Assembly (NCBI GenBank): GCA_021647785.1
Contig: JAKIUC010000032.1
Coordinates: 1 to 51,761 of the forward strand
DNA length: 51,761 nt
Source: Melioribacteraceae bacterium
GTDB taxonomy: Bacteria; Bacteroidota; Ignavibacteria; Ignavibacteriales; Melioribacteraceae
Direction: 5' to 3'
Numbering within the stretch: position 1 is the stretch's first letter; each line of letters begins with the position of its first letter. Shown here in pieces: positions 8,407 through 18,096 of the stretch. Position numbers and translations under genes: made by a program. The notes beneath the pieces were generated by a model. That model searched no databases. It had not been told where the DNA came from and saw only the letters and a program-made list of their open reading frames with translations.

Positions 8407-10485
8407 ATGAAAACAAAATTACACATTAGTTATTTCACCGTGCTATTACTGGTGATTATCTCATATCAAAATATTTTTGCAACTGGTGTGCTTTATGTAC
8501 GACCAAGATTCTCATCAGTAGAATATGAAAAGATGTGGATTAAATCGATTGATGTTGATGTAAATATCCAAGATCAAGTTGCGGTTACAAAAGTTGACCA
8601 AATATTCTATAACGAAATGAACGAGTCTGTTGAAGCTATTTATATGTTTCCGTTACCAGAAAATGCAATGATGACCAAACTGGTATATTGGTTTAATGGA
8701 GAAAGATATGAAGCAGAAATACGTGAAAGACAAGATGCAATAAATGCTTACAACTCAAAACTTAATCAGTGGTTAGACCCTGCATTGCTTGAATATTTAG
8801 GCGATAATCTTTTTAGGTTAAGCATTGTTCCGGTTGAAGCAAACACAGAAGTAAGAACGGAAATTACTTATGTGGAGATGCTTAATTATGAATTTGGAGT
8901 GAACAATTATAAATACTTGCTCAATACATTGGACTTATCCAGTCAGCCATTTGAGACGGTTCACTTTTTTATGAATGCACAATCGCAGAATCCGTATAAA
9001 TATTTTAAATCGCCAAGTCACGAAAACTCAATGAGTACACAACTCGTAAAAATATCAGACTATAATTATACTTTAGAATTTGGTGATGAAAATTTTTATC
9101 CTAATAAAGATTTAATAGTAAAATTTGAAACTATTAGAGACGAAGTACAATTCAGTCTTTTAACTTACACTCCAACAGTAGAAGATTCTATGGGTACCGA
9201 TAGTTTCTACTCACTCTGGATTACGCCGCCCGATAGCATAACGGAGGAGGAGACAATTCCAAAAGATATTCTCTTTACTGCTGATGTTTCATCCAGCATG
9301 GGCGGTATGCGTATTGCTCAAGTAAAGCAATCGTTAGATTACTATCTCGATTTGTTAAACCCAATTGATCGGTTTAATATTATTACTTTCGGAACTTATG
9401 TGGAGCAGTTCAAACCAGACTTAGTCTCTGCAACCCCCGAAAACATTGAGGCTGCACATAATTATGTGTTTCAAATGTATGCTCTTGGAATGACGAATAT
9501 CTCTGCTGCTCTCGATAGTTCACTCAATCAATCTTATGGCGATTCAACTTCCAACAATCTTATTTTTCTAACTGATGGAAAACCGACTGTGGGAATCTTA
9601 GACCCTCAAACAATTATTGATAATGTTACTGAAGAAAACATAAATAATGTTAGAATATTTTCATTCGGCATAGGAGATAATTTAAATCGTAATTTAATAA
9701 CAAGATTGGCTAATGAAAATCATGGTTACTCAACTTACATAACTTCGGATGATAGCATTTCCATTTTGGTTAATAATCATTTTACAAAAATATCGAAACC
9801 GCTAATTACCGATTTAAACATAAACTTTGGAGGGCTGCAAAATTGGGATAGATATCCAAAAATATTTTCCGATTTATACTGGGGTAGCCAATCTGTTGAG
9901 ATGGGATTGTATACAAATAGTGGAACCTTCCCCATAACTGTTACAGGAAATATTGGATTAGAATCTGTGGAGTTTACTAAAACTTTAAACTTTGCCGATA
10001 GTGTTGGTTATCGCTTTGTTCCAAGACTTTGGGCTAAATCTAAAATAAATTATCTGTTAGATTTAATTGACATTAATGGTGAATCGGATGAGCTAATAAA
10101 TCAAATAATAGAACTTAGTTTGCGTTTTCAAGTATTAACCAAATACACCGCATTTTATGTTGACCCGGAAGATGATCTAACAGTTGTTGAATCTGGAGAT
10201 GGAATGCTTCCTGAAGAATTTGTGGTTGAACAGAATTATCCTAATCCGTTTAATCCTACAACATTTATCAGCTATGCCTTGCCAAAAGGGGAGGCAAGCT
10301 ATCATGTAACAATAAAAGTTTACGATATTCTTGGAAGATTAATTCAGGTTCTTATCGATGTAAATCAGCAGCCCGGCAATTACAAAATTAAATTTGATGC
10401 TGCGGGATTAAAAAGTGGAATATACTTTTATACCGTTACTGCTGGTCGTTTTAGTTCTACTAAAAAAATGTTACTTGTTAGGTAA
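8407..10485 (+). CDS. VIT/von Willebrand A domain protein with T9SS sorting domain (second copy)
   Basis: After a signal peptide (~1-26) comes a VIT domain (~35-160; DVDVNIQDQVAVTKVDQIFY, EAIYMFPLPENA), then a von Willebrand A domain (~285-455) with the MIDAS DVSSSMGG at Asp293, MTNIS and FLTDGKPT, and a T9SS sorting domain (~609-692, [18 protein letters not shown]). The MIDAS is DxSxS, so metal binding is expected. The layout matches the protein at 4519-6612, with clear similarity in the VIT and VWA cores, but they are diverged paralogues separated by an unrelated gene. Unlike its neighbours the first linker of its sorting domain has no palindrome (PKGEASYHVTIKVYD), which gives a useful uninterrupted reference. 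Its last codons are echoed twice downstream. Confidence 0.88.
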   Translation: MKTKLHISYFTVLLLVIISYQNIFATGVLYVRPRFSSVEYEKMWIKSIDVDVNIQDQVAVTKVDQIFYNEMNESVEAIYMFPLPENAMMTKLVYWFNGERYEAEIRERQDAINAYNSKLNQWLDPALLEYLGDNLFRLSIVPVEANTEVRTEITYVEMLNYEFGVNNYKYLLNTLDLSSQPFETVHFFMNAQSQNPYKYFKSPSHENSMSTQLVKISDYNYTLEFGDENFYPNKDLIVKFETIRDEVQFSLLTYTPTVEDSMGTDSFYSLWITPPDSITEEETIPKDILFTADVSSSMGGMRIAQVKQSLDYYLDLLNPIDRFNIITFGTYVEQFKPDLVSATPENIEAAHNYVFQMYALGMTNISAALDSSLNQSYGDSTSNNLIFLTDGKPTVGILDPQTIIDNVTEENINNVRIFSFGIGDNLNRNLITRLANENHGYSTYITSDDSISILVNNHFTKISKPLITDLNINFGGLQNWDRYPKIFSDLYWGSQSVEMGLYTNSGTFPITVTGNIGLESVEFTKTLNFADSVGYRFVPRLWAKSKINYLLDLIDINGESDELINQIIELSLRFQVLTKYTAFYVDPEDDLTVVESGDGMLPEEFVVEQNYPNPFNPTTFISYALPKGEASYHVTIKVYDILGRLIQVLIDVNQQPGNYKIKFDAAGLKSGIYFYTVTAGRFSSTKKMLLVR

Positions 10486-10690
10486 AACGGACATAAAAAT
10501 TATTAAAACCTTCAAGGTTTGCAGAAATAAACATGTTTTATTCAATATAAAATTATTAGCTTCATTATATTTTGTATTGATGTTAACCTTGAAGGTTAGT
10601 ACCTCCAGTATAGTACTACCAAAAAAATGATGCTTGTTAAATAAAGCATTTGAGTAATCCCGATTTTTTGCGGGATGCTTGTTAGATAAA
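10457..10690. repeat. Echoed gene end flanking an inverted-repeat insertion
   Basis: The gene's last 20+ nt (CTACTAAAAAAATGTTACTT at 10458) recur at 10616 as CTACCAAAAAAATGATGCTT and partly again at 10674 (GATGCTTGTTAGATAAA). Between the first two copies lie inverted arms AAACCTTCAAGGTTT (10506-10520) and TAACCTTGAAGGTTA (10583-10597). The pattern looks like an insertion bounded by a long target duplication. Confidence 0.7.
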
Positions 10691-10951
10691 AATAATATCG
10701 AATAATGAATATTGAACAAGGAATAATGAACATCGAACTAAGAGAAATAAGTCTAAGAGGATAGAATAAATTTATAATAACTCTTAGGTTTCGGATGAAA
10801 GGTGATATACTAAAGAGGCAATATTGTGTTCCCCAGTGTAATGCTGGGGAGTGCAGAGGGAATAAAATGGAGTAATAATTATTACTACAATATTCAAAAA
10901 AGATTTTTGTATATTATTCTAAATGTAAAATAATTATGGGATGAGGCTAAC
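10486..10951. other. Gene-free spacer with several repeats
   Basis: Besides the echo block, this spacer holds an ATTGAACAAGGAATAATGAA segment (~10707), a repeat of the kind also at 33823-33901, and a small hairpin CCCCAGTGTAATGCTGGGG at 10831-10849. No gene or convincing promoter was seen. Confidence 0.6.
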
Positions 10952-13279
10952 ATGAAGAGAATGTTATTTGTTTTATTAAGTTATCTATTTATAACAAATC
11001 TTCTTTCAGCACAAGAGAGAATGATTCTCCGTACCAATGGAGAGCAAATTAGAATCTCTAATTCAAAAGATTTAAGAGAAGCAATTACTGAAACCAAACT
11101 AACCAACTTAAAGGGTAAAACCGCCAAATCTGTTTTTCCGCAAATGCACTATATTAATGGTGTTAATGATACAATTAGCTACAGAGATAAAGGTGGAAAT
11201 TTTGATGTAAACTTTGGATTCTTTGGTCAAGATGTAATGTTCATGTGGTTTGAAGCCCAAGCGGATATGGATATTAAAGCAATAGGGTTCACCTGCTCAG
11301 ATGATGGTGGTCAGAATTCTTCAGTCTCAATGCGGTTAATAAGATTAAACTGGACAAAAGAACAACTACAAAAATATAGCCAACCTACAGAGATAGGTTA
11401 CTATCCATCTATTGGTGATGGCTTTAACGAATCTGATTATTTTGGAGAAGAAGCTACCGGAGATTGGGTTTCAACCGATAGTAATAATCCTTTACCACCT
11501 TGGACAGATAATGCCGACCCTGCCGCTAATACATTTGATTATAATTTATGGTCCCCTATAGGTTTTACTTGGCCAATTATGCCAGTTGAGTCAGATGTTG
11601 ATAATCCAATCTATAATTGGCTTGAAGTAGATTTCCCAACATCTGTTAAACTAGGAGAGATGTTTGCTGTTGTAGTAGAACATAATGGTACAACTTTAGA
11701 CTCAGATAGAATTGGTTTCTGGTCTGACAACACTATTGGATATCCCGGATGGAAATATTACGAAAATGGAAGAATTGCTACAAGTGAACCTGGCTGGTGG
11801 GTGCGAATGTACACTTGGGATTTTGCTGTTGCTGTTGAGTTTACATCGTGTGCACCACCTTATATTCAACCAACAATACTAAGCACTACACTATCAACAG
11901 AACCGAGAACTGTTTGTGCAGAAGTGGAAATGAATATTGTTTGCTTAGGAGGTTCTGATTCTGTAAAAGTTGAGTTAGTTTTTGTTGTAGATGAATCTGA
12001 TACAAATATTATCCCAATGTTAACATCCGATAATTTAAACTATTGTGCCGATATTCTTGGACAATCACCAGGCACTAATGTTAAATACTGGGTACAAGTT
12101 ACCGACAATGTTGGGTTTATTTATAAAAGTAGAGAAATTGAATATTCTATTTTTGAACCTAAGAAAAGAAACCTTCTCGTATTTAATGGTTATACAACAA
12201 CTAATGCCTTTCCACAAGGCTATTATTTTGGTGGAGGAAACTATCCTTATGGTAATCCAACATATGCTACTTTAGACTGGGACTATGATGTTTGGGCATA
12301 TGGTGCTTTGAGTGAGGAATTAGTTAACAATTATTCTATAATTTTTGAGATAACAACTAATGGTCCTACTGTTATTAATAATGATGTTATTGCGGAATGG
12401 TTGGCTGGATGTTCACTTAGACACTATATAGTAGCTGGAGACGAATGGCTTGGCGGTCAGTATGGATGGTCTGAAACAATAGATATTCCGGATGGTGATT
12501 TCGCAAAAGATATAATGGGCATAAATGTATATTACCCTGATATTAATTTTGCAACTGCTGGTGATGAAAAATTGCCATCAGATGTAAATGCAGTAGAAGG
12601 TTCCCGTTTAGGTGATAAGTTATTCAAACTGCATAAACAAGTTTCTGCAGATAGTGGTTGGACATCATCAATTCAATACAATCCTACATATGTAGTTGGT
12701 GCTGATAATTGGTTGGATGGTGTTGAATTTATTGCAGATGTTGAAGTTGATATGACTGGAATAGGTGTTGATGGAAATACTTATAACATTGCTGGACATA
12801 GAACCCTTGCTGCAGGAAATATAATTGCTTTCTTAGCATACGATCCATTATCGCTTAACTCAGACCCTGATGGAGAATATTGGTGGTACGGATTTACACA
12901 TGAAGCTCCACAAGTTCAAGCTATATTGTGGACCAGTAGCGTTCATGGAAGGTGTGTTACAAGTGTTGATGATGAGTTAAACAAAATGAAATTTTCACTT
13001 TCGCAGAATTATCCAAATCCTTTTAACCCAAGTACAACAATAAAGTATCAAATACCGAAAGATGTGAGAGGTGAGAAGCAAGAAGTAAGACTTACAATTT
13101 ATGATATTCTTGGAAGAAAAATAGCTACACTTGTGAATGAAGAGCAGAAGGCAGGAAATTATGAAGTTCAGTTTTCCACCTATGGCTCCGCCGGAGACGG
13201 ATTAACTTCAGGAATATATTTTTATAAATTAAATGTCGGTAGCCAAGTAGCAAGCCGTAAAATGCTTTTAATCAAATAA
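10952..13279 (+). CDS. Large secreted protein with T9SS sorting domain, tandem paralogue A
   Basis: A signal peptide (~1-20, ending LSAQ) precedes ~660 residues with no family I can name. Recognisable landmarks are ERMILRTNGEQIRI near the N-terminus, GDGFNESDYFGEEATGDW, the segment GFWSDNTIGYPGWKYYENGR, an Ig/FN3-like stretch (~305-400), and a final domain (~405-665) with GDFAKDIMGINVY and KQVSADSGWTSSIQYNP. The T9SS sorting domain covers ~681-775; its second loop carries a GC-rich insert coding TYGSAGDG. The next gene (13348-15708) is a paralogue sharing whole blocks unchanged, so the pair arose by tandem duplication. Many aromatic Trp/Tyr residues suggest a beta-rich surface or carbohydrate-binding protein, but that is a guess. 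Confidence 0.8.
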   Translation: MKRMLFVLLSYLFITNLLSAQERMILRTNGEQIRISNSKDLREAITETKLTNLKGKTAKSVFPQMHYINGVNDTISYRDKGGNFDVNFGFFGQDVMFMWFEAQADMDIKAIGFTCSDDGGQNSSVSMRLIRLNWTKEQLQKYSQPTEIGYYPSIGDGFNESDYFGEEATGDWVSTDSNNPLPPWTDNADPAANTFDYNLWSPIGFTWPIMPVESDVDNPIYNWLEVDFPTSVKLGEMFAVVVEHNGTTLDSDRIGFWSDNTIGYPGWKYYENGRIATSEPGWWVRMYTWDFAVAVEFTSCAPPYIQPTILSTTLSTEPRTVCAEVEMNIVCLGGSDSVKVELVFVVDESDTNIIPMLTSDNLNYCADILGQSPGTNVKYWVQVTDNVGFIYKSREIEYSIFEPKKRNLLVFNGYTTTNAFPQGYYFGGGNYPYGNPTYATLDWDYDVWAYGALSEELVNNYSIIFEITTNGPTVINNDVIAEWLAGCSLRHYIVAGDEWLGGQYGWSETIDIPDGDFAKDIMGINVYYPDINFATAGDEKLPSDVNAVEGSRLGDKLFKLHKQVSADSGWTSSIQYNPTYVVGADNWLDGVEFIADVEVDMTGIGVDGNTYNIAGHRTLAAGNIIAFLAYDPLSLNSDPDGEYWWYGFTHEAPQVQAILWTSSVHGRCVTSVDDELNKMKFSLSQNYPNPFNPSTTIKYQIPKDVRGEKQEVRLTIYDILGRKIATLVNEEQKAGNYEVQFSTYGSAGDGLTSGIYFYKLNVGSQVASRKMLLIK

Positions 13280-13347
13280 TAATTGTTTTTTGTAGAGGTG
13301 TTCTTGTACATACTCTACAATGCAAGAACCAGAAAAATGGATACAGT

Positions 13348-15708
13348 ATGTGGAGAATAATAACTTTAATAATTATAGTCCTCATTTTCAATACTCTCAC
13401 TGCACAAGAGAGAATGATTCTCCGTTCAAATGGAGAGCAAATAAAGTTGAATCATAAAAAAGATATGCGTGAAGCCATTAGAGAAACCAAGCTAATTAGA
13501 AGTGATGGCAAAGAGATAAAGAGCCATTTTGTTGAGCCAATTAACGTAGCTGATGGTAGTGATTATGACACACTAACTTACCGTAGGCTTGGTGGTGCTT
13601 TTAATGTGGATTTTGGATTTAATGGTCAAGATGTAATGATAATGTTGTTTGAGGCAGAATATGATATGACTATTGAAGGAATAGGATTTACATGTTCAGA
13701 TGATGAGGGTACAGCTAATGCAACAGTTGAATTACGTTTAATTCGTCTTAATTGGACAAAAGAACAATTGATGAATTTTAATGAAGCTACACAGATTGGA
13801 TATTATCCCTCTTCAGGAGATGGCTTTAACGAATCTGATCCCTTTGGTGAAGAAGCTACGGGTAATTGGATTTCAAAAGATAGTAGTAATTTTTTACCAC
13901 CTTGGACAGATAATGCTGATCCTGCTGCTAATACATTTAATTATGATTTATTACTGAATAATTACATTTTGCCAATTACCCCTGTTGCATCAGAGCTTGG
14001 CATGCCAATCTATAATTGGTTAGATTTAGTTACAACTGGAATTGGCACAGTAGAAGTGAAAAAAGGTGAAGTATTTGCTGTTGTGGCTACTCATGATGGA
14101 ACTACTTTAGATGGAGATAGAATTGGTTTCTGGTCTGATAATACTATAGGTTATCCTGGGTGGAAATATTATGAAAATGGTAGGTTCTCTTCAGATGAAC
14201 CTGGTTGGTGGGTACGAATGTACACTTGGGATTTTGCTGTTGCTGTTGAGATTGTCTCATGTCCATATATTTTTATTAGTGACGTAACAATATTACAAAC
14301 TACTGTATCAACAGAAGCAAGACGTGTAGAAGTTACAATTTTGGATGATAGTCCGAGTGGAGAATCAAATACTGCTTGGGTAAATTTACTTTATTCTATT
14401 GATGGAAGTAATATGGATACTATTGCAATGACTGCAAATGGTGAGGTTTATTCCGCTTATATACCAGGACAGACACCAGGCACAGTTGTTACTTATTCTG
14501 TTGAAGCTACAGATATTCAAGGTTATTATTCTAGATGGGCAAGAGATGTAACTTACCACATTTTTAAAGTAGAAAACAATAATGCACTATTACTATTTAA
14601 TGGACCAGAAGGTGTTTCTCAATATCCACAGAGCTATTATTTTGGTTCGGGAAATTACCCATATGGTAATCCAATGTATGCTGCTTTAGATTGGAACCAT
14701 GATGTTTGGGCATTTGGAGCGTTAACTGAAGAGTTGGTTAATAACTATGACAATATTATTGAAATAACTACATTCGGACCTGCTTCAATTAATAATGATG
14801 TTATTAGAGCATGGTTAGCAGGAGATGGAAATAGAAACTATCTTTTAGCTGGTGATGAGTGGTTAGGTGCTCAGTATGGATGGCCTGGAACTCTGGATAT
14901 TCCGGATGGCGATTTCGCAAAAGATATAATGGGTATAAATGTATATCACTCGGATATTAATTATGCAGGTTCTGGCGATCAGCAATTGCCATCAGATGTA
15001 AATGCAGTAGAGGGTTCTTTATTAGGTGGTGAGTTATTTACATTGCATAAACAAGTCTCGGCAGATAGTGGCTGGACATCATCAATTCAATACAACCCTA
15101 CTCATGAAGTTGGTGCTGATAATTGGTTAGATGGTGTTGAATTTACAGATGGAGTTGAAGTTGATATGACTGGAATAGGTATTGATGGCAATATTTATAA
15201 CATTGGTGGACATAGAACTCTAACAACAGGTAATAAAGTTGCATTTTTAGCATTCGATCCATTATCCCTTAGCTCAAATCTGGATGGAGAATATTGGTGG
15301 TACGGATTTACTTACGAAGCACCACAAGTTCAAGCATTGTTATGGTTTGATGCAGTTGTAAGTGTAAATGAAAAGAGTGAATTACCGGAAACATTTTCAC
15401 TTTCACAGAATTATCCAAATCCTTTCAATCCAAGTACAACAATAAAATATTCCATACCAGTTGTAGAAACACGCCGTGGCGTGTCGCCACAAACTCCCCT
15501 CTTGGGAGGGGTTGGGGGTGGGTTAGTAACTCTTAAAGTTTACGACATTCTTGGACGTGAAGTAGCAACCCTTGTGAACAAAGAACAAATGCCAGGTAAT
15601 TACGAAGTTCAATTTACCACCAATGGCGGATTAACAAGTGGAGTTTATTTTTACCAATTAAAATCCGGAAGTTTTTCTGCAACTAAAAAATTATTACTGC
15701 TTAAATAA
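13348..15708 (+). CDS. Large secreted protein with T9SS sorting domain, tandem paralogue B
   Basis: Paralogue of the preceding gene, similar over the full length (ERMILRSNGEQIKL; GFWSDNTIGYPGWKYYENGR; GDFAKDIMGINVY; VSADSGWTSSIQYNPT). The signal peptide is short (residues ~1-19, ending LTAQ). The sorting domain (~682-786) is longer than that of its twin because the linker after SIPVVE holds two adjoining palindromes coding TRRGVSPQ and [11 protein letters not shown]. An ATG 11 nt upstream is in another frame, so 13348 is the start. The 68-nt gap to the first copy suggests one transcript. Function unknown; secretion to the surface is expected. Confidence 0.8.
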   Translation: MWRIITLIIIVLIFNTLTAQERMILRSNGEQIKLNHKKDMREAIRETKLIRSDGKEIKSHFVEPINVADGSDYDTLTYRRLGGAFNVDFGFNGQDVMIMLFEAEYDMTIEGIGFTCSDDEGTANATVELRLIRLNWTKEQLMNFNEATQIGYYPSSGDGFNESDPFGEEATGNWISKDSSNFLPPWTDNADPAANTFNYDLLLNNYILPITPVASELGMPIYNWLDLVTTGIGTVEVKKGEVFAVVATHDGTTLDGDRIGFWSDNTIGYPGWKYYENGRFSSDEPGWWVRMYTWDFAVAVEIVSCPYIFISDVTILQTTVSTEARRVEVTILDDSPSGESNTAWVNLLYSIDGSNMDTIAMTANGEVYSAYIPGQTPGTVVTYSVEATDIQGYYSRWARDVTYHIFKVENNNALLLFNGPEGVSQYPQSYYFGSGNYPYGNPMYAALDWNHDVWAFGALTEELVNNYDNIIEITTFGPASINNDVIRAWLAGDGNRNYLLAGDEWLGAQYGWPGTLDIPDGDFAKDIMGINVYHSDINYAGSGDQQLPSDVNAVEGSLLGGELFTLHKQVSADSGWTSSIQYNPTHEVGADNWLDGVEFTDGVEVDMTGIGIDGNIYNIGGHRTLTTGNKVAFLAFDPLSLSSNLDGEYWWYGFTYEAPQVQALLWFDAVVSVNEKSELPETFSLSQNYPNPFNPSTTIKYSIPVVETRRGVSPQTPLLGGVGGGLVTLKVYDILGREVATLVNKEQMPGNYEVQFTTNGGLTSGVYFYQLKSGSFSATKKLLLLK
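15469..15524 (+). repeat. Two adjoining palindromic elements inside a T9SS sorting domain (copy 3)
   Basis: First element: ACACGCCGTGGCGTGT (15469-15484), a palindrome preceded by GTAGAA. Second element: the CTCCCCTCTTGGGAGGGG core (from 15491). Both are read in frame. The same pair in the same order occurs at 43872-43926. Confidence 0.85.
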
Positions 15709-15762
15709 AGTCCCGCTTGCGGGATATTTATTTTAGGACAATCCCGTTTGTTAGCGGGATGC
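15702..15762 (+). repeat. Hairpins over the stop codon with echoed gene end
   Basis: TAAATAAAGTCCCGC followed by TTGCGGGATATTTATTTTA forms a long stem that includes the stop codon. A second hairpin (ATCCCGTTTGTTAGCGGGAT) is followed by GCTGCTGAAATAG, an echo of the gene end. Nearly the same block follows the gene ending at 44111. Confidence 0.7.
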
Positions 15763-15796
15763 TGCTGAAATAGAGAGTAAGATTTATCCAAAATTG

Positions 15797-15831
15797 AAAG
15801 TCCAATTCGTAAAAAGAATTGGACTTTTTTT
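15797..15831 (+). terminator. Rho-independent terminator after the paralogue pair
   Basis: Stem AAAGTCCAATTC / GAATTGGACTTT with a 7-nt loop, followed by a run of T. It is well placed to end transcription of the paralogue genes before the next gene at 15890. Confidence 0.85.
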
Positions 15832-15889
15832 ATGCGGTTGGTTTTCTTAGTTTTATATTTCAAATAAGTCTTTTATTTTAAGGAACAAA

Positions 15890-18049
15890 ATGAAAAGAAT
15901 TTTTCAACTTCTTCTATTCTTTATTGCTTTTCTAATTTGCTCAAGTGATGTATCATCTCAACAGCAATTAACAATTCCTCCACGTCCGGTTGATGCTATA
16001 AGCGGCTCACAGTTTATGGAAAGCATTAAAACTCTAAGCATTCAGGCAAGAGAGGATAGAATATTTGAAGAGATATCAGCAGGTAATATCCCTAATTTTT
16101 TACGAAGTTTAACTAAAATTGAATCATATTTTGTAGATGCAAATGGTGTAAGCCATTCTGTTATTTACGAGGTTATGCCAGATTATTTGGCGGTTGGCTC
16201 TGATGATGATTTTTGTAGGATTCCCATGGGACCAATTACGGCTCAAAAGATTGCCGATATTTTTGGAGCAACAATGCCTACAAGTAAATTGGTTGATAAT
16301 ATTTACATTAATTGTGAAGTAAAACTTAAACCGGTTACATATCCATGGAGTAATCAAAGTGTTCTTGTTTCAAAATTTATTGAGCATAATAAAGATATTG
16401 AAAATCAACTTTCAGCTGTTGGTGCAACATTGGGTCAGTTAGTAGGAGGCACAAAAAAGGATATTATAATAAGTAATAGAATTACCGATCCGGCACGAAC
16501 ACATCATGTTGTCATATATGGATGGCATCAACTAAATGGAAATCCGATTCAGCCAATTTATAATGGTCACATTAATACTTACATTGATTATAGTCATGGA
16601 ATTCGTTTAATAAATTCACAAATATTAATAGATTCTGTGGTTACAGATTTTAAGGAAATAGTTACAGATGAGATTTTATATAAAATTTTAAGTAACGAAA
16701 ATGGTGTAATGGAACGACCAACTTATTTGGAATACTCTGGTGCACCTGAAAAACCAAAGTCGTTTGGTATAATTAACCATGATTCAGATAAACTAAAAGT
16801 GGTTATGAAGCAAGATTCTGTGGTTGAATCATATAAAGTATTTTTAAGTAGCGATGGATTAACTTTTAGTGAGTCAACAATTGCCAATTATGATAGCTTA
16901 ATTATTACAGAACTAAATAATGACTCAACTTATTTCATTAAGTTAAAAGCTACTAATCAAAAAGGGGATTCGCCATATTCAGAAGTATTAGCATGTGTTC
17001 CTTCATCAAACAAAGATTTGGATGTTCTTATTGTTAACGGATTTGATAGAGCATCAAAGGGAAATACATATAATTTTGTTCAGCAACATGCATCTGCACT
17101 TAAAGCAAACGGAAAGCATTTTAACTCTGCCACAAATGAAGCAATTTTGGATGGAATTATTAGTTTGGACGACTATTTTTTGGTGGATTATATTTTGGGT
17201 GAAGAGAGTACAGTTGACGAATCATTTAACTTAGATGAACAATCTCTAATTTCAGATTACCTAAAAAGAGGTGGCAATCTTTTGGTTTCTGGTGCTGAAA
17301 TTGCTTGGGATCTTGATTATAAAGGAAGTTCAACGGATAAATATTTTATCTGGAATTATCTAAAAATGGAATACTTGGCTGATGCACCATTTAGCCAACC
17401 TGGAACTTATTATAACGTTCATTTAGTTCCAAATGATTTCATTACTGATTTAAGTCAATTTAATTTTGATAATGGGACACATGGAACTTACAATGTAAAA
17501 TATCCTGATGTTGTATATCCAAAAGGAGATGCTGTTGGATTTATTCAATATTCGGCTTTGGATATTCAAAATGGATTTGCTGGAATATTATTTGAAGGAT
17601 TATTCCTAAATGGTTCAATACCTGGTAAAATTCTTGCTCTTGGATTTCCATTTGAAACAATATATCCAGAAGCTGTTAGGAATGATTTCATGAGTGAAGC
17701 GGTTAATTTTTTTTATTTAATCTCTGATATTGAAAAAAAAGAATCATCCGAAATTGTTTTAGAATTTAATCTTGCTCAAAATTATCCTAATCCATTTAAC
17801 CCTAGTACAACAATTAGTTATTCAATACCTGTAGAGACGTTGTCCCACTCCTATGCGGGGTTAAGAAACGTAAAATTAATAATATACGATATTCTTGGAA
17901 AGAAGGTTGCTACACTTATTGATAGTGAACAATTGCCAGGTAATTATTCAGTAAAGTTTGATGCTACTAATCTGACAAGTGGACTTTATTTTTATAATCT
18001 GCAAAGTGGAAGTTTTATAGAAAGCAAAAAAATGATACTCCTTCGTTAA
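15890..18049 (+). CDS. Secreted FN3-domain protein with T9SS sorting domain
   Basis: A signal peptide (1-24) is followed by an unassigned N-terminal region (~25-280) with a GATMP motif (ADIFGATMPTSKLVDNIY) and a His-rich stretch (TDPARTHHVVIYGWHQ). A fibronectin type III domain lies at ~286-370 (VESYKVFLSSDG; TYFIKLKATNQKG). The next ~250 residues (from DLDVLIVNGFDRA, ~376) resemble the glutamine-amidotransferase-like fold, with YLKRGGNLLVSGAEIAWDL; the same module is in the M23 protein at 41733. The T9SS domain is at ~625-719 and its linker carries an insert coding VETLSHSYAGLRN, which begins with GTAGAGACG-type repeat sequence. The GATMP segment resembles secreted proteins that bind cell-wall or polysaccharide material, but I cannot assign an activity. 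Confidence 0.78.
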   Translation: MKRIFQLLLFFIAFLICSSDVSSQQQLTIPPRPVDAISGSQFMESIKTLSIQAREDRIFEEISAGNIPNFLRSLTKIESYFVDANGVSHSVIYEVMPDYLAVGSDDDFCRIPMGPITAQKIADIFGATMPTSKLVDNIYINCEVKLKPVTYPWSNQSVLVSKFIEHNKDIENQLSAVGATLGQLVGGTKKDIIISNRITDPARTHHVVIYGWHQLNGNPIQPIYNGHINTYIDYSHGIRLINSQILIDSVVTDFKEIVTDEILYKILSNENGVMERPTYLEYSGAPEKPKSFGIINHDSDKLKVVMKQDSVVESYKVFLSSDGLTFSESTIANYDSLIITELNNDSTYFIKLKATNQKGDSPYSEVLACVPSSNKDLDVLIVNGFDRASKGNTYNFVQQHASALKANGKHFNSATNEAILDGIISLDDYFLVDYILGEESTVDESFNLDEQSLISDYLKRGGNLLVSGAEIAWDLDYKGSSTDKYFIWNYLKMEYLADAPFSQPGTYYNVHLVPNDFITDLSQFNFDNGTHGTYNVKYPDVVYPKGDAVGFIQYSALDIQNGFAGILFEGLFLNGSIPGKILALGFPFETIYPEAVRNDFMSEAVNFFYLISDIEKKESSEIVLEFNLAQNYPNPFNPSTTISYSIPVETLSHSYAGLRNVKLIIYDILGKKVATLIDSEQLPGNYSVKFDATNLTSGLYFYNLQSGSFIESKKMILLR

Positions 18050-18096
18050 AAAAAGCTACGGCGGAGAGGTTTTACTAAAATAGAAAGGTTTTTAAT

